Shown here in pieces: positions 1-9,663 of a stretch of DNA of 64,000 nt. Within the stretch, counting starts at the first letter, position 1; each line of letters opens with the position of its first letter. The stretch covers positions 1-64,000 of the forward strand of contig NZ_JNIJ01000010.1 in assembly GCF_000701345.1 (NCBI RefSeq). The letters are read 5' to 3'. The notes beneath the pieces were generated by a model. It did not search any database and was not told the origin of the DNA. It saw nothing but the letters and a program-made list of their open reading frames with translations. A program made the position numbers and the translations under genes. The stretch comes from Bradyrhizobium sp. URHD0069. GTDB lineage: Bacteria; Pseudomonadota; Alphaproteobacteria; Rhizobiales; Xanthobacteraceae.

Positions 1-381
1 TGGCGACGGGCGAAAGTTACGATGGCGCGCGGATGCTTGACGCATCGGCAGTCGCCGCTTGAGAGATCGGCCGGTCGGCGTTCGCCACACCGGTTGAGCC
101 GGAGCTGCAAGAGGGGAGCAGATGGTAGGATCGATCGATCCGAGGTGCGAGACAGTCCGTGGGACCCATTGGCCGAAGAAAGGTCGTGAGGCTGTTTGGA
201 GCTCGCGTCGCGGAAACCATCTTGGCCAGCGGTCTAAAACACACCGCATCAACAGGCCGGACATATGGATGCAAGCGATCCGATCAGACCCTGAAGAACT
301 CTTGTGGCACGGGGGCCGTCCACATATGGGTCCCGGCTCGCGCTTCGCTTGGCCGGGACGACGGGAGATTTGTTGTCGGGG
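1..381. other. No confident gene at the window start
   Basis: Short open frames exist on both strands, but none has a recognisable domain, a convincing ribosome binding site or a clear start. The stretch could be the tail of a gene beginning before the window or a decayed mobile-element end. It lies downstream of the leftward SDR gene, so that gene's terminator should be here, but no strong hairpin with a T-run stood out. Confidence 0.4.
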
Positions 382-1185
382 CTAACCCACCTTCAGCGTA
401 ATCCCGCCATCGACGATCAACTCAATCCCGGTGATGTATTTCGATTCGTCGGAGGCGAGAAACAGCGCCGCGTTGGCAACGTCCCAGGCATCGCCCATGT
501 GCCCCATCGGCACCTGCGCGTCGCGCGCCCGCCACATCGCCTCGACATCGCCCTTGGCATAACTCGCCGCCAGCCCGGCGGAGTGTTCAACCATCGGTGT
601 CTTCATCAGGCCCGGAAGAATGGCGTTGACCCGGACATTTTGCGGCGCGAATTCGACAGCTGTCGTGCGCGTCATCTGGTTCATCGCGGCCTTGGTCGTT
701 GCATAGGAGACATAGGAGATTCCGAGATGGCGGATCGAGGCGATCGACGAAATATTGATGATCGAGCCGCCGCCCTGCCGCGCCATTACCGGAATGACGT
801 GCTTCATGGCGAGATACGCGCTTTTGAGATTGACCGCGAACACGCGGTCCCAATCCGCCTCCGATATTTCGACCACGCTTCCGATTTCGGCAATCCCGAC
901 ATTGTTGTCGAGCACGTCGATGCGGCCATAGGCCTTGAGGCAGGCCGCCACCATCACCTCGACATCACCGGCGCGGGAAACGTCAGCGGTGAACGCGATC
1001 GCATTGCCGCCTTCGGCGGCGATAATTTTGACGGTCTCTTCCGCGGCAGCCGAATTGCGGTCGACGCAAAACACCTGCGCGCCCTCGCGCGCAAACGTCA
1101 CGGCGGTCGCCTTGCCATTGCCCCAGCCCGGACCGATCGAGCCGGCGCCGACCACCATCGCTGTTTTTCCCTTGAGCCGTTGCAT
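382..1185 (-). CDS. SDR family NAD(P)-dependent oxidoreductase
   Basis: A 267-residue classical short-chain dehydrogenase, the usual length for the family. The glycine-rich dinucleotide loop is at residues 13-24 (GAGSIGPGWGNG), with Asp42 ending beta-2, which favours NAD over NADP. The NNAG motif appears as NNVG at 94-97. The catalytic set is a Ser near 146-147, Tyr161 and Lys165 (YATTK), and a GG motif lies near the C-terminus. A strong AGGAG ribosome binding site precedes the ATG. It probably oxidises or reduces a hydroxyl or keto group on a small cytoplasmic substrate; the substrate cannot be read from the sequence. It is divergent from the TRAP/TAXI operon, and a functional link is only a guess. 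Confidence 0.9.
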   Translation of the reverse strand: MQRLKGKTAMVVGAGSIGPGWGNGKATAVTFAREGAQVFCVDRNSAAAEETVKIIAAEGGNAIAFTADVSRAGDVEVMVAACLKAYGRIDVLDNNVGIAEIGSVVEISEADWDRVFAVNLKSAYLAMKHVIPVMARQGGGSIINISSIASIRHLGISYVSYATTKAAMNQMTRTTAVEFAPQNVRVNAILPGLMKTPMVEHSAGLAASYAKGDVEAMWRARDAQVPMGHMGDAWDVANAALFLASDESKYITGIELIVDGGITLKVG

Positions 1186-1275
1186 CGACTTCTCCTTTTT
1201 GATGTCCGCGAGGCTCCTGTAGCCCCGGCGCCCGAGGCAAGCCGGGCTAGCTACGGCGCTGTTTGATTGCGCGTC

Positions 1276-1437
1276 TCACGGCTTGCTTGGAATGTCTTGC
1301 TTGGAAGGTCTTGCTTGGAATGTGCGGTTGTAGCCCGGATGCAGCACCTGCGAAATCCGGGAGTGCTGGGGGCGCGCGGCGGGGGCGGACATAACGGTTG
1401 CCGTCGCAACGGCAACGGTAATCAACCTTGACTTCAT
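1276..1437 (-). pseudogene. Truncated exported protein: signal-peptide stub
   Basis: A 53-codon frame opens with a good ribosome binding site (GGGGAAAG, then ATG) and a typical signal peptide start (MKSRLITVAVATATVMSAPA). After about residue 22 it runs into repeat-like DNA (a dispersed tagcccgga-type repeat and a 14-bp tandem repeat) and stops. This looks like the surviving 5' end of a secreted-protein gene whose body was lost. The alternative is a chance small secreted peptide. Confidence 0.35.
1282..1323. repeat. Three tandem copies of a 14-bp unit
   Basis: The unit cttgcttggaatgt occurs three times head to tail at 1282, 1296 and 1310; the middle copy differs at one base. It sits inside the truncated signal-peptide frame, between the SDR gene and the TRAP operon. 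Confidence 0.85.
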
Positions 1438-1669
1438 AAATAGTTCTTTCCCCATCGATTGGGCCGGAAAGTGACCGGATGAAGGCCCGCGGTCAATCGT
1501 TCAATTGCCCAAGGCGCGGAGACCAACGAGCGGAGATGAATCTCCAATAATTCCAAAGTCCCTGCCTATATTCGCTTGCCACGGTAGCCCAAACCGGCAT
1601 GAATGCGGCCGCAATCAAGACCCCCGGCCAGCCAGCCGGGGTCATGTAAAAAGCGCTCCGGGGGGAAGC

Positions 1670-3709
1670 ATGGCCGCAGAAGGTCGATCGCCAGGCAATT
1701 CAACGCCCGACGACAACGTCATCACCGTTTCCGACGAAGCTCTGCACAAGGCCGAGTTATTCGTCGAAGCCGAGGAAGGCGCGACCAACCGCCTGATGGG
1801 CTGGCCGGGGCGAATCTCGACGACCATTGCCGTCGTGATGAGCCTGTTTCATCTCTACGCGGCCTACGCGATCGTTCCCACGCAGGAACTTCGCTACATC
1901 CATGTCGCCTTCACGCTGGTGCTGAGCTTCCTCTTGTTTCCGCTGGCGACGCGGTTTCGCAACCGTGTCCGCTGGTGGGACGTCGTGCCCGGCATTTTTG
2001 CAGTGGCGACCATCGTCTACGCGCTGTGGGGGGGCGAAGATTTTACCGACCGCGCCACCTCACCGGATCGCTGGGACGTCATCGTCGGCATTGTCTTCAT
2101 CGTGCTGCTGCTGGAGGCGACGCGGCGCACCACCGGGCTGATCATGCCGGTGGTCGCGGTGCTGTTCATCGCCTATGCGATGCTCGGCCCGCATCTGCCG
2201 GCGCCGTGGACCCACCGCGGCTACGACCTGCCCCGTCTGGTCGGGCATCTCTTTGTTACCTTGGAAGGCATTTTCGGCGTCGCGGTCGACGTGTCGGCGA
2301 CCCTGATCATCCTGTTCACGATCTATGGCGCGTTCCTGGCGCAATCCGGCGCCGGAAAATTCTTCATCGACTTTTCGCTGGCGCTGATGGGCGGCAAGCC
2401 GAACAGCGCGGGGCGGACGGTGGTGCTGTCCTCGTTCCTGCTCGGCGGTCCCTCGGGCTCGGGCGTCGCCACGACAGTGATGATCGGCACCGTGGCCTCT
2501 CCGATGCTGGCCAAGGCCGGCTTCGAGAAAAACGCCGCCGGCGGATTGCTGGCGGCCGGCGGATTGGGCGCGATCCTGTCGCCGCCGGTGCTGGGGGCCG
2601 CGGCCTTCCTGATCGCCGAGTTTCTCAAGATCAGCTATCTCGACGTGATCTGGATGGCGACCATCCCGACCTGTCTTTATTACATGTCGCTGCTGTTCAT
2701 GGTCGAATTGGACGCCAAAAAATTCGGCGCCAAGGACGTGACCTTCGTGCCGGAGATGTCGCTCGGCCAGATGACCAGGCGCTACGGCTTCCACTTCATC
2801 TCGCTGCTGGCCGTGGTCGTGTTCATGATTGTCGGCTATTCGCCGTCGCTGTCGGTGTTCTACGCCACGGTGGTCACCTTCGCGCTGAGCTTCCTGCGCA
2901 GGGAAACGGCGCTGGTGCCGAAGAAGCTGGTGAAGGCGCTCGCCGACGGCTCGATCGGCGCGCTGAATGCAGCGACCACCTGCGCCTGCGCCGGCATCGT
3001 CGTCGGCGTCGTGACGCTGACAGGCCTCGGCCTCAAATTCTCGTCGATCGTGATCAGCTATGCCGGCGGCAGTCTGCTGCTGACCGCGATCTACACCTCG
3101 CTGATCGTGTGGATCATCGGTCTCGCAGTGCCGGTGACTGCCTCGTACATCATCTGCGCCGTAATCGCCGCACCGGCATTGATAAAACTCGGCGTGCCTG
3201 ATTACGCCGCCCACATGTTCATCTTCTATTACGCCGTGCTGTCCGAGGTGTCGCCGCCGACCGCGCTTTCACCGTTTGCGGCAGCCGCCATCACCGGCGG
3301 CGATCCCTACAAGACCACGCTGCAGTCGTGGAAATACACGCTGCCGGCCTTCCTAGTGCCGTTCGTGTTCGTGCTCGATCCGCAGGGCGTCGGCCTGTTG
3401 ATGTCGATCCCCAAGGGCGGCTCGTGGGTCGATATCCTTGAGATCACGATCAAGACCACCATCGGGCTGCTGGCGCTCGCCGCGGTTGCCCAGAACTGGG
3501 CCCTGCGACAAAATACGCTGGTCGAGGGCGGCCTGCTTCTGCTATCCGGATTGCTGCTGGTGTTTCCGAGTTTGATCGAAGCGATCATCGAATGGGTCAT
3601 CGGCCGCGATATCAGCTACACCTACGTGCCGGGCCTGATCATCGGCCTCGGCGTGCTGCTGTGGCAGGCGAGAACGCGGACGCCAAAACAACCGGCGCTT
3701 ACAACATAG
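1670..3709 (+). CDS. TRAP transporter fused 4TM/12TM permease (DctQM type)
   Basis: About 679 residues. An N-terminal hydrophobic bundle equivalent to the small DctQ subunit is joined to a large DctM-like domain of many membrane spans, the arrangement usual for TAXI-type TRAP systems. It imports an organic acid or similar solute across the inner membrane, driven by an ion gradient. The ATG at 1670 follows a GGGGGGAAG site; in-frame codons reach back to 1505 but lack a plausible start region. The conserved DctM stretch GGLGAILSPPVLGAAAF is clear in the middle. The TAXI binding protein starts 15 bp downstream, so the two form one operon, apparently closed by the hairpin at 4722-4754. Confidence 0.9.
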   Translation: MAAEGRSPGNSTPDDNVITVSDEALHKAELFVEAEEGATNRLMGWPGRISTTIAVVMSLFHLYAAYAIVPTQELRYIHVAFTLVLSFLLFPLATRFRNRVRWWDVVPGIFAVATIVYALWGGEDFTDRATSPDRWDVIVGIVFIVLLLEATRRTTGLIMPVVAVLFIAYAMLGPHLPAPWTHRGYDLPRLVGHLFVTLEGIFGVAVDVSATLIILFTIYGAFLAQSGAGKFFIDFSLALMGGKPNSAGRTVVLSSFLLGGPSGSGVATTVMIGTVASPMLAKAGFEKNAAGGLLAAGGLGAILSPPVLGAAAFLIAEFLKISYLDVIWMATIPTCLYYMSLLFMVELDAKKFGAKDVTFVPEMSLGQMTRRYGFHFISLLAVVVFMIVGYSPSLSVFYATVVTFALSFLRRETALVPKKLVKALADGSIGALNAATTCACAGIVVGVVTLTGLGLKFSSIVISYAGGSLLLTAIYTSLIVWIIGLAVPVTASYIICAVIAAPALIKLGVPDYAAHMFIFYYAVLSEVSPPTALSPFAAAAITGGDPYKTTLQSWKYTLPAFLVPFVFVLDPQGVGLLMSIPKGGSWVDILEITIKTTIGLLALAAVAQNWALRQNTLVEGGLLLLSGLLLVFPSLIEAIIEWVIGRDISYTYVPGLIIGLGVLLWQARTRTPKQPALTT

Positions 3710-3724
3710 TCAGGGAGTGAGTAG

Positions 3725-4702
3725 ATGATGACGACAATGAAAAAGACCGCGGCGGTGCTGGCCGTTACGATTTCGGCAGGGCTCGCCTTCGCCGGCATTG
3801 TCCATGCCCAGCAGAAGACCATGTCGATCGGCACCGGCGGGACCGGCGGCGTTTACTATCCGCTCGGCGGCGCCATCGCCAACGTGCTGTCGAAGAATCT
3901 TCCCAACGTGCAGGCCACAGCCGAGGTCACCGGCGGTTCGATCGACAATCTCAAACTGATCAGCACCGGCCAGAGCGAGCTGGGATTCACCATGGCCGAT
4001 GCCGCACTCGATGCGTTGCAGGGCCAGGACAAGTTCAAGGGCGGCAAGGTGCCGCTGCAGGCGCTGCTCGTGGTCTATCCGAACCGCATGCATGTGGTGA
4101 CCGTCGAGGGTACGGGCATCGAGACCATGGCGGACCTCAAGGGCAAACGCGTGTCGACGGGATCGCCGGGCGGCGCCACCGAGGTCATGGCGTTCCGCGT
4201 CATCGAGGCCGCGGGCCTCGACAAGGATAAGGATATGAAGCGCGAACGGCTCGGCGTCGCCGAGTCCGTCAACGCCATCAAGGACCGCAAGATCGACGCG
4301 TTCTTCTGGGTCGGCGGCATCCCCACCGCGGCGGTGACCGATCTCGCGGCAACACCGGGCATGAAAATGAAGCTGATCGACCACGGCGATACGGTCGAGA
4401 AGATGAATGCCAAATACGGCAAGCTCTATACATCGGCCAAGATCAAGGCGGGCTCCTATCCGGGCTACGACAAGGATAACGCCATCGCCGAGGTGTGGAA
4501 TCTGATCGTCACCGGCGACAAGATGAGCAACGACGACGCCTATACGATCGTCAAGACGCTGGTAGAGAAGAAAGCCGACATCGTCGCGGTGCATAAGGAA
4601 GCCGAAAGCTTCTCGCTCGACAACCAGGTGCAGGATCGTTCACCGATCCCGTTCCATCCCGGCGCGCTGAAGTACTTCAAAGAGAAAGGCGTCGGCGGTT
4701 AA
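3725..4702 (+). CDS. TAXI family TRAP transporter solute-binding protein
   Basis: A 325-residue periplasmic receptor with an N-terminal signal peptide (cleavage likely after HAQ, near residue 29). The mature start carries the TAXI hallmark MSIGTGGTGGVYYPLGG. It captures a solute for the fused permease encoded just upstream; glutamate or other small carboxylates are known for the family, but the ligand here is unknown. AGGGAG precedes the ATG. Confidence 0.92.
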   Translation: MMTTMKKTAAVLAVTISAGLAFAGIVHAQQKTMSIGTGGTGGVYYPLGGAIANVLSKNLPNVQATAEVTGGSIDNLKLISTGQSELGFTMADAALDALQGQDKFKGGKVPLQALLVVYPNRMHVVTVEGTGIETMADLKGKRVSTGSPGGATEVMAFRVIEAAGLDKDKDMKRERLGVAESVNAIKDRKIDAFFWVGGIPTAAVTDLAATPGMKMKLIDHGDTVEKMNAKYGKLYTSAKIKAGSYPGYDKDNAIAEVWNLIVTGDKMSNDDAYTIVKTLVEKKADIVAVHKEAESFSLDNQVQDRSPIPFHPGALKYFKEKGVGG

Positions 4703-4721
4703 CGCCTCGTCTTCGCGCAAC

Positions 4722-4754
4722 GCGGCCGCCACCGGCATCGGTAGCGGCCGCTTT
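4722..4754 (+). terminator. Hairpin terminator after the TRAP/TAXI operon
   Basis: Two GCGGCCGC arms (4722-4729 and 4744-4751) enclose an inner ACCG/CGGT stem with a GCAT loop and are followed by TTT. The strong hairpin lies 20 bp after the TAXI stop codon. The T-run is short, so efficiency is uncertain. Confidence 0.6.
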
Positions 4755-4835
4755 CACGCTGGCCACAATGTGGTTCCCCGCGTATGTTGCGAAACCGGCC
4801 CATCAGAGGCCGGTCTTATCGGGGAGAACGCCACA

Positions 4836-6008
4836 ATGCCTGTCAATCAAGCAGTTGGATTATGCTTGGGCGCAGCAATCCTGCTCTGCAGCTCCGCCTT
4901 CCATTTTGCCCACGCCAAGCCCTTCATGATCGTCGGCAACGACGAGAAACTCATCTGGGACGATGATGGAAAGCCCGTCCTGTCCGCGCCCGGCAAGGAT
5001 TCCGTCCTGATCGTCGATCTTGCCGATCCGGAAAATCCAAAGATCGTCGCCACGCTGCCCCTGAAGAATTCGATCGTTGGACCGCCGGTGAATCTCGACA
5101 TCGATCCGACCGGATCGATCGCACTGGTGGCGGATTCGGTCGATGTCACCAAGGAGGGAGACACGCTGAAACAGGTGCCGGACAACAAGATCTACGTGAT
5201 CGATCTCAAGGCCAATCCGCCCAAACTGGCGGCGACGGTCACCGGAGGCAAGCAGCCATCGGGCCTGAGCATCAGCCCTTCCGGCAAGATGGCGCTGGTC
5301 GGCAACCGCGGCGATAATTCGGTCAGCGTGCTTTCGATCAACGGCACCGACGTCAAGGTTACCGACACCATCGCATTCCCCGACCCTGTCGCGCATGTGG
5401 TGTTCACGCCGGACGGCAAGCGGGCGCTGGCCGTGAGATTCCCTGCGCACAAGGTCTCGGTGCTCGATATCGCCGGCGACAAGGTGACCTACAACAAGGT
5501 CGACCTGGCGACCGGCCAGTGGCCCTACAACGTCGTGGTGACACCTAACGGCAAGATCGCGCTGACCGCCGACAATGGTGCCGCCGGCTCGTCCGACGGC
5601 AGCGTCGACACAGCAAGCGTGATCGATCTCGAAGCCAACCCGCCGCGCATTATCGACCGGGTGGTGGTGGGTGACGGCCCTGAAGGACTGGCGATGCACC
5701 CGAAAGGCAATCTTGCGGTCGCCGCCATCCTCCGCGGATCGAACATGAAGAAGGCGTTTTACCATCAGAAGAACGGCAGCATCTCGGTGCTGAAGATCGA
5801 CGGCAAGAAGGTGACCAAGACCCAGGATATCGAGGTCGGCGGATTGCCTGAGGCCGCAATGTTCACGCCCGACGGCAAGTATCTTCTGGTCGGGAACTAC
5901 CTGACCCAGGACTTTTCGATCCTGAAGGTCAACGGCACCAAGGTCACGGACACCGGCAAGCGCTTCAAGGTGCCGGGACATCCGGCAGCGGCGCGGATGA
6001 GCCACTAA
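4836..6008 (+). CDS. Secreted YncE-like beta-propeller protein
   Basis: About 390 residues with a signal peptide ending near HAKP. Repeated blades carry the motifs VIDLKANPP, SPSGKMALVGN, TPDGKRALAV, TPNGKIALTADN and TPDGKYLLVGN, typical of a seven-bladed YVTN/YncE propeller. Such proteins sit in the periplasm and bind partners or ligands; no catalytic residues are evident. The ATG at 4836 follows GGGGAGAAC, whereas the upstream in-frame ATG at 4770 has no such site. Confidence 0.82.
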   Translation: MPVNQAVGLCLGAAILLCSSAFHFAHAKPFMIVGNDEKLIWDDDGKPVLSAPGKDSVLIVDLADPENPKIVATLPLKNSIVGPPVNLDIDPTGSIALVADSVDVTKEGDTLKQVPDNKIYVIDLKANPPKLAATVTGGKQPSGLSISPSGKMALVGNRGDNSVSVLSINGTDVKVTDTIAFPDPVAHVVFTPDGKRALAVRFPAHKVSVLDIAGDKVTYNKVDLATGQWPYNVVVTPNGKIALTADNGAAGSSDGSVDTASVIDLEANPPRIIDRVVVGDGPEGLAMHPKGNLAVAAILRGSNMKKAFYHQKNGSISVLKIDGKKVTKTQDIEVGGLPEAAMFTPDGKYLLVGNYLTQDFSILKVNGTKVTDTGKRFKVPGHPAAARMSH

Positions 6009-6225
6009 GAGCTGCACGCATCCGGATCGCAACAGCGGGTGATCGTCTTGGCGAAATACCCGCTTGTTGCCAGACCTCGCGCGATACGCTGACCGGCCAC
6101 TATAGAGGCGTCCGGATCGCCGGAGGACATGCAGCGTTACGTCCTTGCGAAAACCGGGAAGTGGAGCAAGGCCGCCAGGTTTGCCGGCATCAAGCCGGAG
6201 TAATCACCGCAGCGGTTCGCGCCCA

Positions 6226-6705
6226 TCACTGAAACGTCATGTCCAGGCACTTCGCGATGTCGGAGCCGAGGCCGGATGAGATGATGATGCAGCCGCGCAC
6301 TTTCTGCGCGGTGTTGTCGCTCGCCCAGACCGCATAGCCGCCGGTGCCGAAAAACGCATTGGTGTTCGGCGGCTCGGTTTCGGTCGCATCGAACGAGTAA
6401 TCGGAGTCGGTCTCGAAGATGCGGGGCTTTTTGGTGCAGCCGCCATCGGACTGCACGTTGATCACTTCCTTGTTGTCGCGCGTCAGTGCCAGGCTGACCT
6501 GGCACCGGAAATATTCCGAGGTCTTGACGTTGAAGATGTAAGCGTAGGATTTGCAGGTCGCGGTATTGAGCTTGCCGGGGCTTAAGCCGCGGCTGCAGGA
6601 AATTCTCTGGTTATTGCTGAGCTTGAATCCGTCCGCCTGGGCCACAGCAACCAGCGTCAGAGACAACAACGCGACAACAAAACAAATTTTGCGAAGCTGG
6701 TTCAT
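6226..6705 (-). CDS. Exported hypothetical protein
   Basis: About 159 residues beginning MNQLRKICFVVALLSLTLVAVAQADG, a clear signal peptide. The start at 6705 is preferred because AGGG lies 9 nt upstream; an upstream ATG (6714) overlaps that site. The mature part has several cysteines that could form disulfides and no recognised domain. It is probably periplasmic or secreted. Confidence 0.65.
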   Translation of the reverse strand: MNQLRKICFVVALLSLTLVAVAQADGFKLSNNQRISCSRGLSPGKLNTATCKSYAYIFNVKTSEYFRCQVSLALTRDNKEVINVQSDGGCTKKPRIFETDSDYSFDATETEPPNTNAFFGTGGYAVWASDNTAQKVRGCIIISSGLGSDIAKCLDMTFQ

Positions 6706-6907
6706 CCGAATCATCCCTACGACGTACTTGCAAGCACCGGTTCTAGACCGAAACCGGAACATAGTCGCGAAGTCATGAGCGGGAAATCACAAAACGACGC
6801 ACGCTGCGGCTAAGAGACCCGTCATATTGACGGGGCAATGACGTTCGTGATTTGTTCAAGCGATTGGCGAGGCGCCAACTTTCCGACCGTTGCTGGGAGC
6901 ATGTACG

Positions 6908-7213
6908 ATGACGAGATTTTCGACCAAAACCCTTTTGATCGCAGCCGCGCTGAGCGCGCTGACGACATCCGCGTTCGCGCAAGCGGCTGCGCCGACGCCC
7001 TGGGTGCTGGCGCCGGACACGGCCTATGGTTACGACAAGGAGGGCAAGACGTTTTCCTACAAGCTGGGAACCAACAATGCCGGCCTGCTGTTGAAGGGCG
7101 CGAAGAAGGTGCCGAAGGGTACGCTGTTCTTCATCGGCCACAACGGACAGCTCTATATGCGCACCGGCCCGTACCTCGAGGGCGACGGCAAGTTCATGTT
7201 CGGATCGAATTGA
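6908..7213 (+). CDS. Small exported hypothetical protein
   Basis: A 101-residue protein with a signal peptide cleaved near AFAQA. The mature ~77 residues (PTPWVLAPDTAYGYDKEG...) resemble small secreted proteins of unknown function seen in Bradyrhizobium. GGGAG lies 6 nt before the ATG at 6908; the frame opens 18 nt earlier without a better site. It is divergent from the exported protein at 6226-6705. Confidence 0.65.
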   Translation: MTRFSTKTLLIAAALSALTTSAFAQAAAPTPWVLAPDTAYGYDKEGKTFSYKLGTNNAGLLLKGAKKVPKGTLFFIGHNGQLYMRTGPYLEGDGKFMFGSN

Positions 7214-7244
7214 GCGTCAGTCCACCCGTAGAGCTCCACCCGCA

Positions 7245-7328
7245 AAGCTATGATGTCATCATCCGCGAAAGCGGATGATCCGGTGCGCCGCGGATTGCCG
7301 GATGCCCCGCTTTTCGCGGGGCATGACG
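7245..7328. repeat. Intergenic double-hairpin element
   Basis: Two perfect hairpins lie side by side: catccgc-GAAA-gcggatg near 7259-7276 and gccccgc-TTTT-gcggggc near 7304-7322. The layout is like dispersed palindromic elements of this genus. It lies between two convergent genes and could also stop transcription from both sides. Confidence 0.6.
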
Positions 7329-7346
7329 GCCGGAGGCTGGAGCTTT

Positions 7347-8543
7347 CTAAAACGCCGCTGCCAACTCTTTCGCGCCCGGCAGATTGCAGTTGCTGTCCAT
7401 CCGCGCATCCGTGACCGCCAGCAGTTTCGCCACCGTGTTGTGGCGGATCGCGACCGGGTTGCGCTCGTAACCGCTGCGCTGGAAAAAATTCGAGGTGGGG
7501 ACTTGGTCGCGCATCGCCTGCGGCATCGTCACCATGTCGAGCCCGGTGCCGTCGCCGGTTAAGTTCATCATTTCCAGTTCAGCGGCGGTCAGGGGGCGGG
7601 TATGCCCCTTGGCGCGCGCGAAGATCACGGATGTGAGCAGCTTGTGCGTCTGCAGCAGTGGGCCGACATCGATGTCCAGCACCATGGCATGCATGGCCCA
7701 GCCCTGCGGCGTGTTGCCGATCTTTTCGTGGTGCGCCCACTCGTCCGGCACCGAGCGAGCCAATGCCACCATTCGCTTTAAGACCGCGATCTTGTGATCC
7801 ATTGCCTTGCGCGGCGCGCCGGACAGATGCGCCGCCTTTGCCGTCAGCTCGTGGAGGACTTCGTGGCCCTGCTCGGCGATCAGTTCGACGCTGTTGGTCG
7901 TGAGCAACTGATTGTACCCGATCGCGGTCGAGATCGCGCGCGAGCCCGGGCGCGAAGCGCTCAACCCCGATTGCATGTCGTGATTGCCGTTGCCGCCGGT
8001 CTCGAACGAATAGACCCGCACCGCCTGCTCGCGGGTCAGCCCCGCCGCGGCCGCGGCGCGGGCATAGGCGCGCTTGAACTCAAGCTCGCTGCCCGGCCGC
8101 TGCGGCGCAAATTGAAAATGCTCCGCCGCTGCCTTCAGCAGGTCGGCGACGACAGGAATATATTTGCGCTCGCGCCGCGGCTCCTCGGGCTCGGGCGATG
8201 GAGTTACCGGCCGCTTCGGTCCGGTATAAACCGGCGGCTGCGTCAGCACATAGTCATCGAGCCCGATCGATTGGTGTTGGCGCCGCTTGGCGTTTCGGCC
8301 GCGCCGCTTCTCGGCGATCGAACTCCAATAGGCGCTGGCTTCCTGCTCGAATGCCGAGCGGACCTCCTGATATTCTTTCAGCTTGCGCCGGTAGTCCGCG
8401 ATCGCCTGGGGCGAGGCCGCCTGCGCCATCGCCTCGACGGTGGCTGCGCGATGCGTGACGCCTTCGATCGCCGCGGCCTGCGACGCGATCAGCAGCAGCG
8501 CAAGCGCGAGATATCTGGGATCACGAATCGAACGAAAGCGCAT
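7347..8543 (-). CDS. Exported protein with lysozyme/transglycosylase-like core
   Basis: A 398-residue protein with a signal peptide (MRFRSIRDPRYLALALLLIASQAAA). A charged linker rich in Pro/Glu/Arg spans about residues 100-135. The C-terminal half contains VYSFETGGNGNHDMQSG followed by AIGYNQLL, resembling the catalytic Glu and GYxQ motifs of lytic transglycosylases. If that reading is right, Glu in FETGG would be the acid catalyst acting on peptidoglycan in the periplasm. The family match is by motif only. Confidence 0.6.
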   Translation of the reverse strand: MRFRSIRDPRYLALALLLIASQAAAIEGVTHRAATVEAMAQAASPQAIADYRRKLKEYQEVRSAFEQEASAYWSSIAEKRRGRNAKRRQHQSIGLDDYVLTQPPVYTGPKRPVTPSPEPEEPRRERKYIPVVADLLKAAAEHFQFAPQRPGSELEFKRAYARAAAAAGLTREQAVRVYSFETGGNGNHDMQSGLSASRPGSRAISTAIGYNQLLTTNSVELIAEQGHEVLHELTAKAAHLSGAPRKAMDHKIAVLKRMVALARSVPDEWAHHEKIGNTPQGWAMHAMVLDIDVGPLLQTHKLLTSVIFARAKGHTRPLTAAELEMMNLTGDGTGLDMVTMPQAMRDQVPTSNFFQRSGYERNPVAIRHNTVAKLLAVTDARMDSNCNLPGAKELAAAF

Positions 8544-8590
8544 TGGTTTATTGTAGCAAGCGTGCTGCGCAAGTCAGCTCCGAAATTCGC

Positions 8591-9571
8591 TCACTCCTGC
8601 TCGACGCCGCTGGATTTGACGAGCTGCGACCACTTCTTCTCATCCTTATCGATGAAAGCGGCATAGTCTTCCGGCGTGCCGGGCGTGATCTCGGTGCCAT
8701 CAAGCCCCAACTGCTTCTTCGCCTCGTCGGAGGCGAGCGCCGCCTGCAATGTCTTGTTGAGTTTATCGATCACAGGCCGCGGCGTGCCGGCCGGCGCTAC
8801 TAGGCCGTAGTAGAGCGACGCATCGAACCCGGGCAAAACCGACTCGGCAATCGTCGGCACGTCCGGCAGCAGGCTGGAGCGGGTCGTGCTCGTCACCGCC
8901 AGCGCACGCAGCCGTCCGGCAGAAACATTGGGATGAGACGCCGGGATCGGCGCGAATGCCATCGGGATGTGACCGCCCAACAGATCGGTCAGCGCCGGAC
9001 CCGTGCCTTTGTAGGGAATATGCACGAGCTTGATGCCGGCGGACGCGGCGAAATATTCGCCGGTGATATGGCTGACTGTGCCGGCGCCGGCGGAGCCGAA
9101 ATTGACCTTGCCGGGATTGGCCTTGGCGTAGGCAATCAACTCGCCGATGGTTTTGGCGGGGAATGAGGGATGCACCACCAGCGAGTTGGGCGCATTGCCG
9201 ATCAAACCGATCGGCGCGAAATCCTTGCGCGGATCGTAGCCGGCATTCTTATAAAGTGACGGTCCGATCGCAAGCGTGCCGGTATATCCCAGCGCAATCG
9301 TGTAGCCGTCGGGATCGCTGTTTGCGACCGCCTTGGTGCCAACCGTGCCGCCGGCGCCCGGACGGTTGTCGACCACGACCTTTTCGCCCAGCAACTCGCT
9401 CATCTTGTCGGCGATGACACGGCCGACGATCGAGGTTGAGCCACCCGGCGCAAACGGAATCACCAGCGTGATGGCGCGGTTCGGAAAGCTCTGCGCCTGG
9501 GCTCGATCGGATGCGCCAGCCAGCCCGAACACTACGATGGCGGCGCAAAACAATGTTTTCCAGACCTGCAT
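8591..9571 (-). CDS. Tripartite tricarboxylate transporter substrate-binding protein (Bug/TctC)
   Basis: About 326 residues. The start at 9571 follows GGGAGG and gives a signal peptide cleaved near AQAQS. The mature N-terminus SFPNRAITLVIPFAPGGSTSIVGR is the family hallmark, and DNRPGAGGTVGT and TGEYF/IPYKGTGPA motifs follow. Such periplasmic receptors bind carboxylates, usually for TctAB permeases. No tctA or tctB lies nearby, so this is an orphan receptor, as is common for Bug proteins. Confidence 0.92.
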   Translation of the reverse strand: MQVWKTLFCAAIVVFGLAGASDRAQAQSFPNRAITLVIPFAPGGSTSIVGRVIADKMSELLGEKVVVDNRPGAGGTVGTKAVANSDPDGYTIALGYTGTLAIGPSLYKNAGYDPRKDFAPIGLIGNAPNSLVVHPSFPAKTIGELIAYAKANPGKVNFGSAGAGTVSHITGEYFAASAGIKLVHIPYKGTGPALTDLLGGHIPMAFAPIPASHPNVSAGRLRALAVTSTTRSSLLPDVPTIAESVLPGFDASLYYGLVAPAGTPRPVIDKLNKTLQAALASDEAKKQLGLDGTEITPGTPEDYAAFIDKDEKKWSQLVKSSGVEQE

Positions 9572-9663
9572 TCGAGCCCTCCCGGATTTTCTTTTTGTCT
9601 CTTCGCACCGTCGTCCAATCACCCGCTATCCGCAAGCCGGCTTCCGGACAACTCCAGTTTGTC

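Noticed and set aside
304..1266. Long plus-strand frame of 320 codons opposite the SDR gene
   Set aside because: It is the antisense shadow of a well-supported SDR gene in GC-rich DNA; the protein is Arg/His-rich with no domain.
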